Assembly: GCA_965217935.1 (NCBI GenBank)
Contig: OZ244581.1
Span: forward strand, 2,728,001-2,792,000
Direction of reading: 5' to 3'
Source of the DNA: JBBROS01 sp965217935
Lineage (GTDB): Bacteria > Pseudomonadota > Alphaproteobacteria > Acetobacterales > Acetobacteraceae
DNA: 64,000 bases
Numbering within the stretch: the first letter of the stretch is position 1; each line of letters opens with the position of its first letter. Of this stretch, positions 1 through 8,215 are shown piece after piece. A program made the position numbers and the translations under genes. The notes under the pieces are model-generated. The model saw nothing but the letters and a program-made list of their open reading frames with translations, was not told where the DNA came from and did no database searches.

Positions 1-584
1 TACCAGGGTGCGGCTGGCGTGAGGGCGCTGGGACACGCGGAGGAGATGACGGGGGACAGCGTATTCGCGCTGTTCTCCACGACGAAGGCGGTCACCGGGA
101 CTGCGGCGCTGCAGTTGGTCGAGGAGGGCACGCTCGATCTGGACGCGCCGGCCAAGGCGTATGCGCCGGCGATCGGCGCGCTGCAGGTGCTCGAAGGGTT
201 CGGCCAGGACGGCAAGCCCCGGCTGCGGGCGCCGAAGCGGGACGTGACGACCCGGATGCTGCTGCTGCATACGGCCGGGCTGGGGTATGATTTCTTCAAC
301 GAGACCTATCTCCGGCTGGCGACGGAGCACGGGCAGCCGAGCGTGATCACGGCGTCGAAGGCTTCGATGACGACGCCGTTGCTGTTCGATCCGGGCGAGG
401 CTTGGGAGTATGGCAGCAACATGGACTGGGCCGGGCAGGTCGTGGAAGCGGTGGCCGGCAAGCGGCTGGGCCAGGTGTTGCAGGAGCGAATCTTCGCGCC
501 GCTCGGCATGACGGACACGGCGTTCGCCCTGACCCCCTCGATGCGCTCCCGGATGGCGCGCATCCACCAGCGCGGCGAGGATGG
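1..584 (+). pseudogene. Beta-lactamase-family serine hydrolase, truncated
   Basis: This is the N-terminal and middle part of a class C beta-lactamase/esterase-like serine hydrolase. The reading frame is already open at base 1, so the true start lies outside the window. The SxxK nucleophile motif (STTK, near base 80) and the YxN motif (YGSN, near base 410) are both present, as is the HTAGL segment typical of the family. Family proteins normally run to about 380-420 residues; here homology stops at base 584, where the terminal repeat of a Tn3-family transposon begins and adds a short unrelated tail ending at 642. The missing C-terminus is not found on the far side of the transposon. The gene is almost certainly inactive. 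Confidence 0.8.
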
Positions 585-624
585 GGCCCGTTCCCAACAG
601 TCGTGTCACCAGCCGCCATTTCGG
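585..624 (+). repeat. Left terminal inverted repeat of the Tn3-family transposon
   Basis: The repeat begins GGCCCGTTCCCAACAGTCGT and continues to 624. It pairs with 5038-5077 on the other strand with one mismatch, at position 609. It marks the point where the serine hydrolase reading frame loses homology. Confidence 0.9.
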
Positions 625-669
625 CTGGTGGGGAATGGTTGAGGGCGTTGCCCCGGCGCCATTTTGGCT

Positions 670-778
670 GAACTGCCCATTACGATGGAAAGCTGGGACT
701 GACCGGCGGCCGCTTCGGCCAGCATCGGCGTGCATGCGGGGTGGCAGAACTGCCCAGAACGGCTAGTTCGGGCAGTTC
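670..778 (+). promoter_or_regulatory. Probable recombination (res/IRS-type) site
   Basis: The sequence GAACTGCCC occurs at 670-678 and again at 747-755. An inverted copy completes an imperfect dyad at 747-778: GAACTGCCCAGAAC, a 5-bp spacer, then GTTCGGGCAGTTC. A dyad with a short spacer directly in front of a tyrosine recombinase gene, plus an extra direct copy nearby, is the layout of the core and accessory sites used to resolve Tn3-family cointegrates. The role is inferred from position and symmetry. Confidence 0.55.
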
Positions 779-799
779 CCGCCGGTGTAGGCTCACCCC

Positions 800-1315
800 A
801 TGCCGCGGCCGCGCACCGACACGATCCGCTTCCTGACGCTGGACGAGCTTGGCCGCCTGCTCGCCGCCACGCGCGGGAGCGTCCGCGACCGGGCGCTGTT
901 CCTGCTCGCCTACCGCCATGGGCTGCGCGCGAGCGAGGTGGGCCTGCTGCGCATCGAAGATCTCGACCTCCGGACGCTGCGCCTGATGGTGCATCGACTC
1001 AAGGGCAGCCACTCCGGCGCGCACCCGCTGCAGCCTGACGAGGCCAAGGCGATCCGGGCCTGGCTGCGCGAGTGCCCGCAACCGGCTTCGCCGGTGCTGT
1101 TCCCGAGCAACCGCGGCGCCCCCATCGCGCGGCGCACGCTGGACTGGCTGATGAAGAAATACGGCGAGATCGCCGACCTGCCCGTGGCCAAGCGCCATTT
1201 CCACTGCCTCAAGCACTCCATCGCCACCCACCTGCTGGAGGCGGGCGCCGACCTGCGCTTCGTCCAGGACTGGCTCGGGCACAGCAACATCCAGAACACC
1301 GTCGTCTACACCTAA
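800..1315 (+). CDS. Tyrosine recombinase/integrase, probable transposon resolvase, C-terminus frameshifted
   Basis: The 171-residue product has the catalytic half of a tyrosine recombinase. The first arginine box is at about residue 43 (HGLRASEVG), the second box reads HCLKHS near residue 141, the histidine box is LGHSN, and the nucleophile region is NTVVY at about residue 170. In the second box lysine replaces the usual arginine, which also occurs in related elements. The frame stops two codons after the catalytic tyrosine. A second frame then continues LTTRGRDGAARRAFLNLPRY up to 1379, matching what a normal tail would look like, so a one-base insertion near 1314 probably removed about 20 residues. 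The core-binding domain is very short. Its likely job is cointegrate resolution for the transposon. Confidence 0.75.
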   Translation: MPRPRTDTIRFLTLDELGRLLAATRGSVRDRALFLLAYRHGLRASEVGLLRIEDLDLRTLRLMVHRLKGSHSGAHPLQPDEAKAIRAWLRECPQPASPVLFPSNRGAPIARRTLDWLMKKYGEIADLPVAKRHFHCLKHSIATHLLEAGADLRFVQDWLGHSNIQNTVVYT

Positions 1316-1397
1316 CCTGACCACGCGCGGGCGCGACGGCGCCGCCCGGCGCGCCTTCCTCAACTTGCCTCGCTACTGACGCCCGGAGGAGCCGAGC

Positions 1398-4361
1398 ATG
1401 AGCGCCGCAACGTTTGACGGCACCTGGAACCTGTCTCCGGCCGACCGGCTGCTGATCGAGGCCAAACGCTGGGGCAGCCGGCTGCGCTTCGCCGTCATGC
1501 TGCTGTTCTTCCGCGCCCGGGGCCGCTTCCCGCGCAGCGCGGGCGAAATCAGCGAGGACACAGTGACAGAGTTGGCGCGCACGCTCGGCGTGCCGGCGGT
1601 GGACAGCGCCGCATCCCTGCTTCCCAAGGCCGTGGACCGGACCCTGGAGCGGCAGCGGGCTGAGATACGCGCCCTGCTCGGCTTCCGCGAGGCGACTGTC
1701 GCCGACGCCGAGGCGCTGGGAGCGTGGCTGCGCGACAGCGTCGTTGCCGAAACCCGCGACCATGGCCGCCTCGTCGCCCAGCTGGAGGAGCGTTGCCGGG
1801 TCCTCTGCCTTGAACCGCCAACGCCGGACCGTGTCGGGCGCATCGTCCGCGGCGCGGTGCGCGCCTACGAGGACCAACTCCATGCGACGATCCATGCTCG
1901 TCTGCCGGCCGAAGCACGCGAGCGGCTCGACGCCTTGCTGCGGCCATCTCCGGCTGGGGTCGAGGCCGACGGCGAGGACGACCCGGCCGCCCCCGTCGGT
2001 GCCCGGGCGCTGCTGAACTTCGTGCGCGGCGACCCCGGCCGGGCCGGCGTGGCCAGCGTGACGCGCGGGTTGGAGCGCCTGGAGGTGATCCGTGCGGTCG
2101 GCCTGCCCCCAGACCTGTTCGCAGGCACGCTGCCGCACGAGGTGGAGCTGTTCCGCCGCCGCGTTGCCGTGCAGGCGCCCTCCGACCTGCGCCGCTTGCC
2201 GGACCCCGCGCGCCTGACTTGGCTCGCCGCCTATGCCCACCTCCGGGGACGTGCGCTGACCGACAGCCTCGTCGAACTCCTGGTCGAGACCGTGCATGCG
2301 ATCGGCGCGCGGGCGGAGCGCCGGGTCGAGCAGCAGGCCATCGGCGAGCTGAAGCGGGTGACGGGCAAAACCAATCTCTTGTTCGAGATCGCCGGCGCTG
2401 CCGTGGACAAACCCGACGGCACGGTGCGCGACGTCGTGTTCCCGGTGGCCGGCGAGCAGACCCTGCGCGACCTGGTCCGCGAATGGCAGTCCGGGCCGAC
2501 TTACCGCACGAGCCTGCGCACCACGATCCGCAGCTCCTATGCCGGGCATTACCGGCGCATGGTGCCCAAGCTCCTCGACGCCCTCGACTTCCGCTCCAAC
2601 AACGCCGTGCACCGGCCGGTGATCGAGGCGCTCGTGCTGGTCCGGCGTTATGCCGCCACGCGGCAGCGCCACAGCCCCGCCCACGAGACCGTGCCGATGG
2701 AGGGCGTCGTGCGCCCGCTTTGGCGCGATGCCGTGCTCGACGCCAGCCCCAAAGGCAAGCCGCGCGTCAACCGGATCACCTACGAGATCTGCGTGCTGGA
2801 GGCGCTGCGCGAGCGGCTGCGCTCCAAAGAGGTCTGGGTGGTCGGCGCCGACCGCTACCGCAATCCGGATGAAGACCTGCCCGCCGACTTCGCGGACCGG
2901 CGCGCGCCGTATTACGAGGCGCTTGGGCTGCCGCTCGACGCCGATACGTTCATTGCCGGCCTGCAAGCGGACATGCGCGCGGGCCTTGCCCGGCTCGATG
3001 CCGGCTTGCCGCGCAACCCGCATGTCAGGATCACGAACCGTCGTGGGGGCTGGATCACGGTGTCGCCGCTGCGGGCCCGGTCCAATCCGGAGAACATCGA
3101 CGCCGTCAAAGCCGAGGTGACGGCGGACTGGCCGATGACGGGCCTGCTCGACATGGTCAAGGAAGCCGACCTGCGGCTCGGCTTCACCGACGCGCTGGGC
3201 AGCCCCACGGCCTATGAGACCCTTGACCGCACCGAGCTGCGGCCGCGGCTGCTGCTGTGCCTGTACGGCCTCGGCACCAATGCGGGCCTGCGACGGCTGG
3301 ACGCCTCGCGCGAGGGCGGCCCGAGCTACCGCGACCTCGCCTATGTGCGCCGGCGTTACCTCACGCCGGACCGGCTGCGCGAGGCGATTGCAGTCGTGAC
3401 CAATGGCACGTTGCGCGCCCGCAATCCGCTGCTCTGGGGCGAGGGCACCACGGCCTGCGCGTCCGACAGCAAGCACTTCGGCGCCTGGGACCAGAACCTC
3501 ACGACCCAATGGCACGTCCGCTATGGCGGGCGCGGGGTGATGATCTACTGGCACGTCGAGCGGAACTCGCTGTGCATCCATTCGCAGCTGAAATCGCCCT
3601 CCTCGTCCGAGGTAGCCAGCATGATCGAGGGCGTGCTGCGCCACTGCACCGAGATGGCGGTGGACCGGCAATACGTGGATAGCCACGGACAGTCGGTCGT
3701 GGCATTTGCGTTCACCAAGCTGCTTGGCTTCCAGCTCATGCCCCGGCTCAAGCGCATCGGCAAGCAGCGGCTTTACCGGCCCGATGCCGGCCAACCCGAC
3801 CTCTATCCCCACCTGCAGCCCGTGCTGTCGCGGCCGATCGACTGGGAGCTGATCCGCCGACATTACGACGAGATGGTCAAGTACGCGACCGCCTTGCGCC
3901 TGGGCACGGCGGAGGCCGAGGTCATCTTGCGCCGCTTCACCCGCGAGAACGTCCAGCACCCGACCTACAAGGCACTGCTGGAACTGGGAAAAGCCATCAA
4001 GACCTGCTTTCTCTGCCGCTACCTGTCGGACGAGGCGGTCCGACGCGAGATCAACGACGGGCTGAACGTGGTCGAGCACTGGAACAGCGCCAACGACTTC
4101 GTGTTTTTCGCCCGCCGCGGCGAGATGTCGAGCAACCGCCGCGAGGACCACGAAATCAGCATGCTCAGCCTGCACCTGCTGCAGAACTGCATGGTGTTCG
4201 TGAACACGCTCATGCTCCAGCAGGTGCTTGCGCGACCGCACTGGGCCGGCCGACTGACGGACCGTGACCGCAAGGCGCTCACCCCGCTCATCTGGGAACA
4301 CGTCAACCCCTACGGCCGCCAGGAACTCGACATGCGAACCCGCATCGCCGCACTTGCCTGA
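1398..4361 (+). CDS. tnpA: Tn3-family transposase
   Basis: This full-length Tn3-type transposase of 987 residues matches the family's usual length. It acts on the 40-bp ends and carries out replicative strand transfer. The DDE catalytic region lies in the C-terminal third: an aspartate in ACASDSKHFGAWD near residue 690, a second in VDSHG near residue 761, and the glutamate region in GEMSSNRREDHE around residues 905-915. The C-terminus is intact (RQELDMRTRIAALA). A Shine-Dalgarno-like GGAGGAG lies just upstream of the ATG. No internal stop or frameshift was seen, so the enzyme may still be functional even though the element's flanks are rearranged. Confidence 0.93.
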   Translation: MSAATFDGTWNLSPADRLLIEAKRWGSRLRFAVMLLFFRARGRFPRSAGEISEDTVTELARTLGVPAVDSAASLLPKAVDRTLERQRAEIRALLGFREATVADAEALGAWLRDSVVAETRDHGRLVAQLEERCRVLCLEPPTPDRVGRIVRGAVRAYEDQLHATIHARLPAEARERLDALLRPSPAGVEADGEDDPAAPVGARALLNFVRGDPGRAGVASVTRGLERLEVIRAVGLPPDLFAGTLPHEVELFRRRVAVQAPSDLRRLPDPARLTWLAAYAHLRGRALTDSLVELLVETVHAIGARAERRVEQQAIGELKRVTGKTNLLFEIAGAAVDKPDGTVRDVVFPVAGEQTLRDLVREWQSGPTYRTSLRTTIRSSYAGHYRRMVPKLLDALDFRSNNAVHRPVIEALVLVRRYAATRQRHSPAHETVPMEGVVRPLWRDAVLDASPKGKPRVNRITYEICVLEALRERLRSKEVWVVGADRYRNPDEDLPADFADRRAPYYEALGLPLDADTFIAGLQADMRAGLARLDAGLPRNPHVRITNRRGGWITVSPLRARSNPENIDAVKAEVTADWPMTGLLDMVKEADLRLGFTDALGSPTAYETLDRTELRPRLLLCLYGLGTNAGLRRLDASREGGPSYRDLAYVRRRYLTPDRLREAIAVVTNGTLRARNPLLWGEGTTACASDSKHFGAWDQNLTTQWHVRYGGRGVMIYWHVERNSLCIHSQLKSPSSSEVASMIEGVLRHCTEMAVDRQYVDSHGQSVVAFAFTKLLGFQLMPRLKRIGKQRLYRPDAGQPDLYPHLQPVLSRPIDWELIRRHYDEMVKYATALRLGTAEAEVILRRFTRENVQHPTYKALLELGKAIKTCFLCRYLSDEAVRREINDGLNVVEHWNSANDFVFFARRGEMSSNRREDHEISMLSLHLLQNCMVFVNTLMLQQVLARPHWAGRLTDRDRKALTPLIWEHVNPYGRQELDMRTRIAALA

Positions 4362-4374
4362 AAGGATCAGGCCC

Positions 4375-4983
4375 GTGCAACACACCAACCCGCTCCTCAT
4401 CGAGCTGCCCATGCCGATCCGCACGCCGCGGCTGCTGCTGCGGCCAGGGCAGCTTGGAGACGGCGCCGGGCTTCTTGAAGCGAAACGCGAGAGCTGGCCC
4501 GAGGTCAGCCGCTGGATGGATTGGGCGAGCGGGCCGGTGGACGCGATCACCGAACGCGGCGAGGAGGCTTTTGCACGCAGGAAGGCGGCCGAGTTCATCC
4601 TGCGCAGCGAGATATGGCTGCCGGTATTCAGCCGCGATGGCGGCCGGCTCCTCGGCGCTGCGGGCTACCACGCAATCGATTGGCAAGGCCGCCTGTTCAG
4701 CACCGGATATTGGGTCCGAACGGGAGAGACCGGGAAAGGGTTGGCGACGGAGCTTCTGGGCGCTCTGGTCCGGTATGCGTTCGGTGCGCTCGCCGCCAAC
4801 CGGCTTGCCGTCAGCCACGCCGAGGGCAACGGACCGAGCCAGCGGGTGATTGAGAAGCTCGGATTCGAAAAGGAGGGCATTACGCGCCGGTTCTACTTGC
4901 TGAACGGAGTACTCGTGGACTCGCGCCACTATGCGCGGTTCGACTGCCAGGGCCTGCCAGAGCTGGACGTGTCCTGGGGCTGA
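4375..4983 (+). CDS. GNAT-family N-acetyltransferase (RimJ/RimL type), transposon passenger
   Basis: The 202-residue product resembles RimJ/RimL-type acetyltransferases. It opens with the strand TPRLLLRP, has the central TGYWVRTGETGKGLATELL acetyl-CoA-binding region, and ends with the NGPSQRVIEKLGFEKEG helix typical of this branch. The chosen start is GTG at 4375, with AAAGGA about nine bases upstream; longer readings run back into the transposase gene. It sits 13 bp after tnpA and before the right terminal repeat, so it travels with the transposon. Members acetylate ribosomal protein N-termini or small amines, including some antibiotics. The substrate here cannot be told from sequence. Confidence 0.8.
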   Translation: MQHTNPLLIELPMPIRTPRLLLRPGQLGDGAGLLEAKRESWPEVSRWMDWASGPVDAITERGEEAFARRKAAEFILRSEIWLPVFSRDGGRLLGAAGYHAIDWQGRLFSTGYWVRTGETGKGLATELLGALVRYAFGALAANRLAVSHAEGNGPSQRVIEKLGFEKEGITRRFYLLNGVLVDSRHYARFDCQGLPELDVSWG

Positions 4984-5037
4984 CGTGACCGGGACAGCCC
5001 GGTCTGGGACTGCCCACTCTCGTGTCCGCTCACCTAA

Positions 5038-5077
5038 CCGAAATGGCGGCTGATGACACGACTGTTGGGAACGGGCC
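5038..5077 (-). repeat. Right terminal inverted repeat of the Tn3-family transposon
   Basis: This is the reverse complement of 585-624 with a single mismatch. It abuts directly an IS5-type transposase fragment that begins at 5078. Confidence 0.9.
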
Positions 5078-5270
5078 AACTGGCACGAGTGCGACGCCAG
5101 CTTGCGCCAGCGGCAGCTTGGCGATCTGGTTCGCCGAGGACGCCACCGAGGGGTGGCGGGCCAAGCCGCGTACGACCCTAGACGGGCAGCCCTGGCATGC
5201 GCCGCTGGCCATCCTGACGGCGCTCGCCTTCGCATCGTTCCGCTTGGCCCTGCGGCAAACCGTAAGCTGC
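5078..5270 (+). pseudogene. IS5-family transposase remnant
   Basis: Two adjacent frames give the conserved opening of an IS5-type transposase. NWHECDASLRQR is read from 5079. After a frameshift near 5115 the next frame gives GSLAIWFAED, then GWRAKPRTT and PLAILTALAFASFRLALRQT. These match the N-terminal 60-70 residues of IS5/IS1031-like transposases from memory of the family. Everything downstream, including the DDE core, is missing. The fragment starts exactly at the transposon end, so the transposon probably inserted into an older IS copy. Confidence 0.7.
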
Positions 5271-5538
5271 ACATCGGCCTGGTGAAGTTGCCCCGTTTTC
5301 GTGGTTCTCCCCCATTTTTATTGCTGTCGTTCTGCTTACAGAAGTACAAAACTCAGATTTTACTTGGCAATTCCATACTTACGCACTCTGAGCCACTTTG
5401 GCTCTCCCATGCTTTGCATGGGTCGTAGCGATCTTGCACCGAGATTTGGCAGTTGCTGCCGGAGTGCCGATAGAACAAGCTGCAAAAGCCTTAAGCCTTA
5501 CCGACTGTTGAGTTGCATTGAGATCTGACCCGGAGAGG
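5271..5538. other. Lower-GC gap with tandem hairpins
   Basis: About 270 bp with no supported gene lie between the IS5 remnant and the IS21 element. The segment is visibly richer in A and T than its surroundings. It holds two adjacent perfect hairpins, GAGCC-ACTTT-GGCTC at 5390-5404 and CCCATG-CTTTG-CATGGG at 5406-5422. The composition suggests foreign DNA left by an earlier insertion. A short frame at 5429-5514 has no recognisable homology. Confidence 0.5.
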
Positions 5539-5617
5539 TCCTGAGTTTTCGCTGAGAAATGACCCGTGTCTGACCACGTCCCCCGACGGAACCGTCGGGG
5601 TTATCGGAGTGATCGGG

Positions 5618-7142
5618 ATGGAGCTGTTAAGCGTTATTCGTCGGCGGCATCACCGAGAGCAGATGCCGATCCGCGAGATCGAGCGGCGGACGGGCCTGTC
5701 GCGAAACACCATTCGTAAGTATCTGCGGTCCAACGCCGTCGAGGTTCGGTTCAAGGTTCCGGAGCGTCCAAGTCGTCTGGACCCGTATGCCGACAAGTTG
5801 GCGGAATGGCTGCGCGTCGAGGCGGGCAAGGGTCGCAAGGCGCGCCGAAACGCGCGGCGGCGCCATGCTGACCTGGTTGTCCTGGGCTACGATGGCTCTT
5901 ATGCGCGGGTCGCTGCTTTCGTCCGCCACTGGCGGGCGGAGCGTGAGACCGCTCAGCGTATCACCGGGCGGGGCGTGTTCGTTCCGCTCGTTTTCCAGCC
6001 TGGCGAGGCGTTCCAGTTCGACTGGAGCGAGGACTGGACGGTGGTGGGCGGCAAGCGGGTCAAGCTTCAGGTGGCACATACCAAGCTGTCGCACAGCAGA
6101 GCCTTCGTGATCCGCGCCGACCGGCTGCAAACCCACGAGATGCTGTTCGATGCATTAGCTGAGGCGTTCCGCATACTGGGCGGCGTGCCGCGCCGCGGCA
6201 TTTTCGACAACATGCGGACAGCCGTCGATCGGATCGGCGTGGGCAAGGCTCGGCAGGTCAACGCGCGCTTCACAGCGATGGCCAGCCACTACCTGTTCGA
6301 GGCGACGTTCCGTAACCCGGCATCAGGATGGGAGAAGGGTCAGGTCGAAAAAAACGTGCAGGACGCACGGGGGCAGATCTGGCAAGCCATGCCGCCCTTG
6401 GCGGACATGCCATCGCTCAATGCCTGGCTCGAGGCCCGCTGGCATCGAGCGCTGGAGCGAGCTTGCCCACGGGGTCCTGCCGGGCAGTGTGGCCGCCGTG
6501 CACGCCGAGGAGCGGGCGAACCTGATGCCGGTCGGCCGAGCGTTCGACGGGTTCGTCGAGCACACCAAGCGGGTGTCGCCGACCGGCCTGGTGCACTTCG
6601 AGACCAACCGCTACAGCGTTCCCGCCTCGTTTGCCAACCGGCCGGTCAGCCTGCGGATCTACCCCGATCGGCTCGTCGTTGTCGCCGAGGGGCAGATCGT
6701 GTGCGAGCACGCCCGGGTCGTCGAGCGCTCCCACGACATACCCGGCCGCACGATCTACGACTGGCGACACGACCTGGCGGTGATCCAGCGCAAGCCCGGG
6801 GCGTTGCGCTACGGCGCGCCCTGTGCCGAGATGCCTGAGGCGTTCCGCAAGCTCCAGATCGAACTGCTGCGACGACCAGGGGGCGACCGGGAAATGGCGG
6901 ACGTCCTCGCCTTGGTGCTGCAACACGATGAGCAGGCCGTGCTGTGCGCGGTGGAGCTGGCTCTCGAGGGCGGTGTCGCCACCAAGATCCACGTCCTCAA
7001 CCTCCTGCACCGCCTGACGGACGGCAAAAGCAGAGCCGCCGCCATCGACGCACCGCAGGCTCTCGTCCTCACGCAGGAGCCACGGGCCGACATCCAGCGC
7101 TACGACGCGCTGCGGGACCGGGAGGTGCGCCATGCGTCATGA
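5618..7142 (+). pseudogene. istA: IS21-family transposase IstA, frameshifted
   Basis: IstA is the DDE transposase of IS21 elements. The N-terminal helix-turn-helix (IREIERRTGLSRNTIRKYL) is followed by the integrase-core region (GEAFQFDWSED at about residue 130, then GIFDNMRTAV and NPASGWEKGQVE). Around 6440 the frame shifts: the first frame reads LEARWHRALERACP, while the frame starting at 6420 continues properly with IERWSELAHGVLPGSVA to the normal C-terminus at 7142. One extra G in the run at 6439-6442 explains this. The last 11 bases overlap istB, as is usual. The protein is expected to be truncated and inactive unless frameshifting restores it. Confidence 0.85.
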
Positions 7143-7911
7143 CCCCGCCAGCGCCGCGCTCGTCGTCATGCTGCGCGGCTTGAAGATGCATGGCATGGCC
7201 CAGGCAGCCGGCGACCTGGTGGAGCAGGGCGCACCGGCATTCAAGGCCGCCATCCCCACCTTGTCCCAGCTGCTCAAGGCCGAGTTGGCCGAACGTGAGG
7301 TCCGCTCGATCGCCTACCATATCAAGTCGGCCCGGTTTCCCGCTTACAAGGACCTGACCAGCTTCGATTTCGCGGCGAGCGAGGTCAACGAGGCCATGAT
7401 CAGGCAGCTGCACCAGGGCGAGTTCACCGATCGGGCCGACAATGTCGTGCTGATCGGCGGGCCCGGCGCCGGCACGACCCATCTCGCCACGGCACTCGGC
7501 GTCCAAGGTATCGAGCACGGCCGCAAAAAGGTCCGGTTCTATTCCACTGTGGACCTGGTCAATGCGCTGGAGCAGGAGAAGGCTGCCAACAAGGCCGGGC
7601 AGCTCGCCGATCGCCTGCTCCGCCTGGATCTCGTGATCCTCGACGAGCTTGGATATCTGCCGTTCAGCTCATCGGGCGGCGCCCTGCTGTTCCACCTGCT
7701 CAGCAAGCTTTACGAGCGGACCAGCGTGGCGATCACCGCCAACCTGAGCTTAAGCGAGTGGGGCAATGTCTTTGGCGACACCAAAATGACGACCGCACTG
7801 CTCGACCGGCTCACCCATCACTGCCACATCCTGGAAACCGAAAACGACAGTTTCAGGTTCCGGAACAGCGCAGCCGACGGAAAAGGCAGGAGAACCAAAA
7901 CGCTCGCTTGA
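7132..7911 (+). CDS. istB: IS21-family helper ATPase IstB, altered Walker A
   Basis: This 259-residue IstB is the AAA+ ATPase that assembles on target DNA and stimulates IstA. Length and architecture are normal: an N-terminal IS21 helper helix region (LRGLKMHGMAQA), Walker B in LVILDELGYLPFS, and the sensor region SVAITANLSLSEWGNVFGD. The Walker A loop reads GGPGAGTTHLA where the family has GGPGTGKTHLA, so threonine replaces the phosphate-binding lysine. ATP binding should be badly impaired. Together with the frameshift in istA this marks a decayed IS copy. Confidence 0.9.
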   Translation: MRHDPASAALVVMLRGLKMHGMAQAAGDLVEQGAPAFKAAIPTLSQLLKAELAEREVRSIAYHIKSARFPAYKDLTSFDFAASEVNEAMIRQLHQGEFTDRADNVVLIGGPGAGTTHLATALGVQGIEHGRKKVRFYSTVDLVNALEQEKAANKAGQLADRLLRLDLVILDELGYLPFSSSGGALLFHLLSKLYERTSVAITANLSLSEWGNVFGDTKMTTALLDRLTHHCHILETENDSFRFRNSAADGKGRRTKTLA

Positions 7912-7996
7912 CCCAGACCCGCAGCACGCGGGAGATAACACAAGGCGGGTCAAATCTCGACGAAAACGCCGGGTCAGTTCTCAGCGAAAATCAACA

Positions 7997-8197
7997 GGCG
8001 TGCGCCGTCAGCAGGAAAGCGAGCCCGGCGAACCCGTTCATGCCGTATACGAACGGGATCAACACCGCGATCGCGGTCAACCCGCTCAGGCCTGGCAGCA
8101 AGCCGAAGAGCAGCCCGATCGGCAGGGCCGTTGCGACGGCTTTGAACACCGCCGTCTGCAACGTGAGATGGCCGGCACTGATGATGGCGTCCCACAC
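7997..8197 (-). pseudogene. TctA-type tricarboxylate transporter permease, N-terminal fragment
   Basis: Only the first 66-67 residues remain before the IS21 right end cuts the gene. The fragment contains the strongly conserved TctA opening IGLLFGLLPGLSGLTAIAVL followed by LIPFVYGMNGFAGLAFLL. The start is GTG at 8197, 18 bp downstream of the tctC stop, so it was the second gene of a receptor-permease operon. A TctB-type small subunit was not seen. The remaining roughly 430 residues are absent from the window. Confidence 0.8.
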
Positions 8198-8215
8198 CGC
8201 GGCAACGCGTTCAGG

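Larger units (their letters stand above)
585..5077 (+). mobile_element. Tn3-family transposon with tyrosine recombinase and GNAT passenger
   Basis: The element is bounded by 40-bp terminal inverted repeats (585-624 and 5038-5077) that match at 39 of 40 positions. Inside are, in order, a resolution-type site, a tyrosine recombinase, a 987-residue Tn3-type transposase and an acetyltransferase. Tn3-family elements move by replicative transposition and resolve cointegrates with a site-specific recombinase; here that role fits the tyrosine recombinase, as in the TnpI-type branch. The flanking bases GATGG (left) and AACTG (right) do not form the expected 5-bp target duplication. The two flanks belong to different genes, so a deletion or rearrangement after insertion is likely. 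Confidence 0.85.
5539..7996 (+). mobile_element. IS21-family insertion sequence, degenerate
   Basis: The 2.46-kb element contains istA and istB in the usual order and overlap. Its ends are imperfect inverted repeats: the left end (5539-5566) contains TTTTCGCTGAGAAATGACCC and the right end, read on the other strand from 7996, gives TGTTGATTTTCGCTGAGAAC and continues into TGACCC. A second related motif, GAGATTTGACCC, lies inside the right end. No 4-8 bp target duplication is visible. The right end cuts a tctA-like gene. istA is frameshifted and istB lacks the Walker A lysine, so the copy is probably immobile. Confidence 0.85.

Noticed and set aside
1209..4598. Very long open frame on the minus strand (over 1100 codons)
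   Set aside because: It is antisense to the clear Tn3 transposase and is open only because of high GC codon bias; no family motif in its translation.
5429..5514. Small open frame ending QAAKALSLTDC
   Set aside because: No start, no ribosome site and no recognised family; left as part of the gene-free patch.
5533..8002. Target-site duplication around the IS21 copy
   Set aside because: Flanking bases on the two sides (GAGAGG and GGCGTG) do not match.
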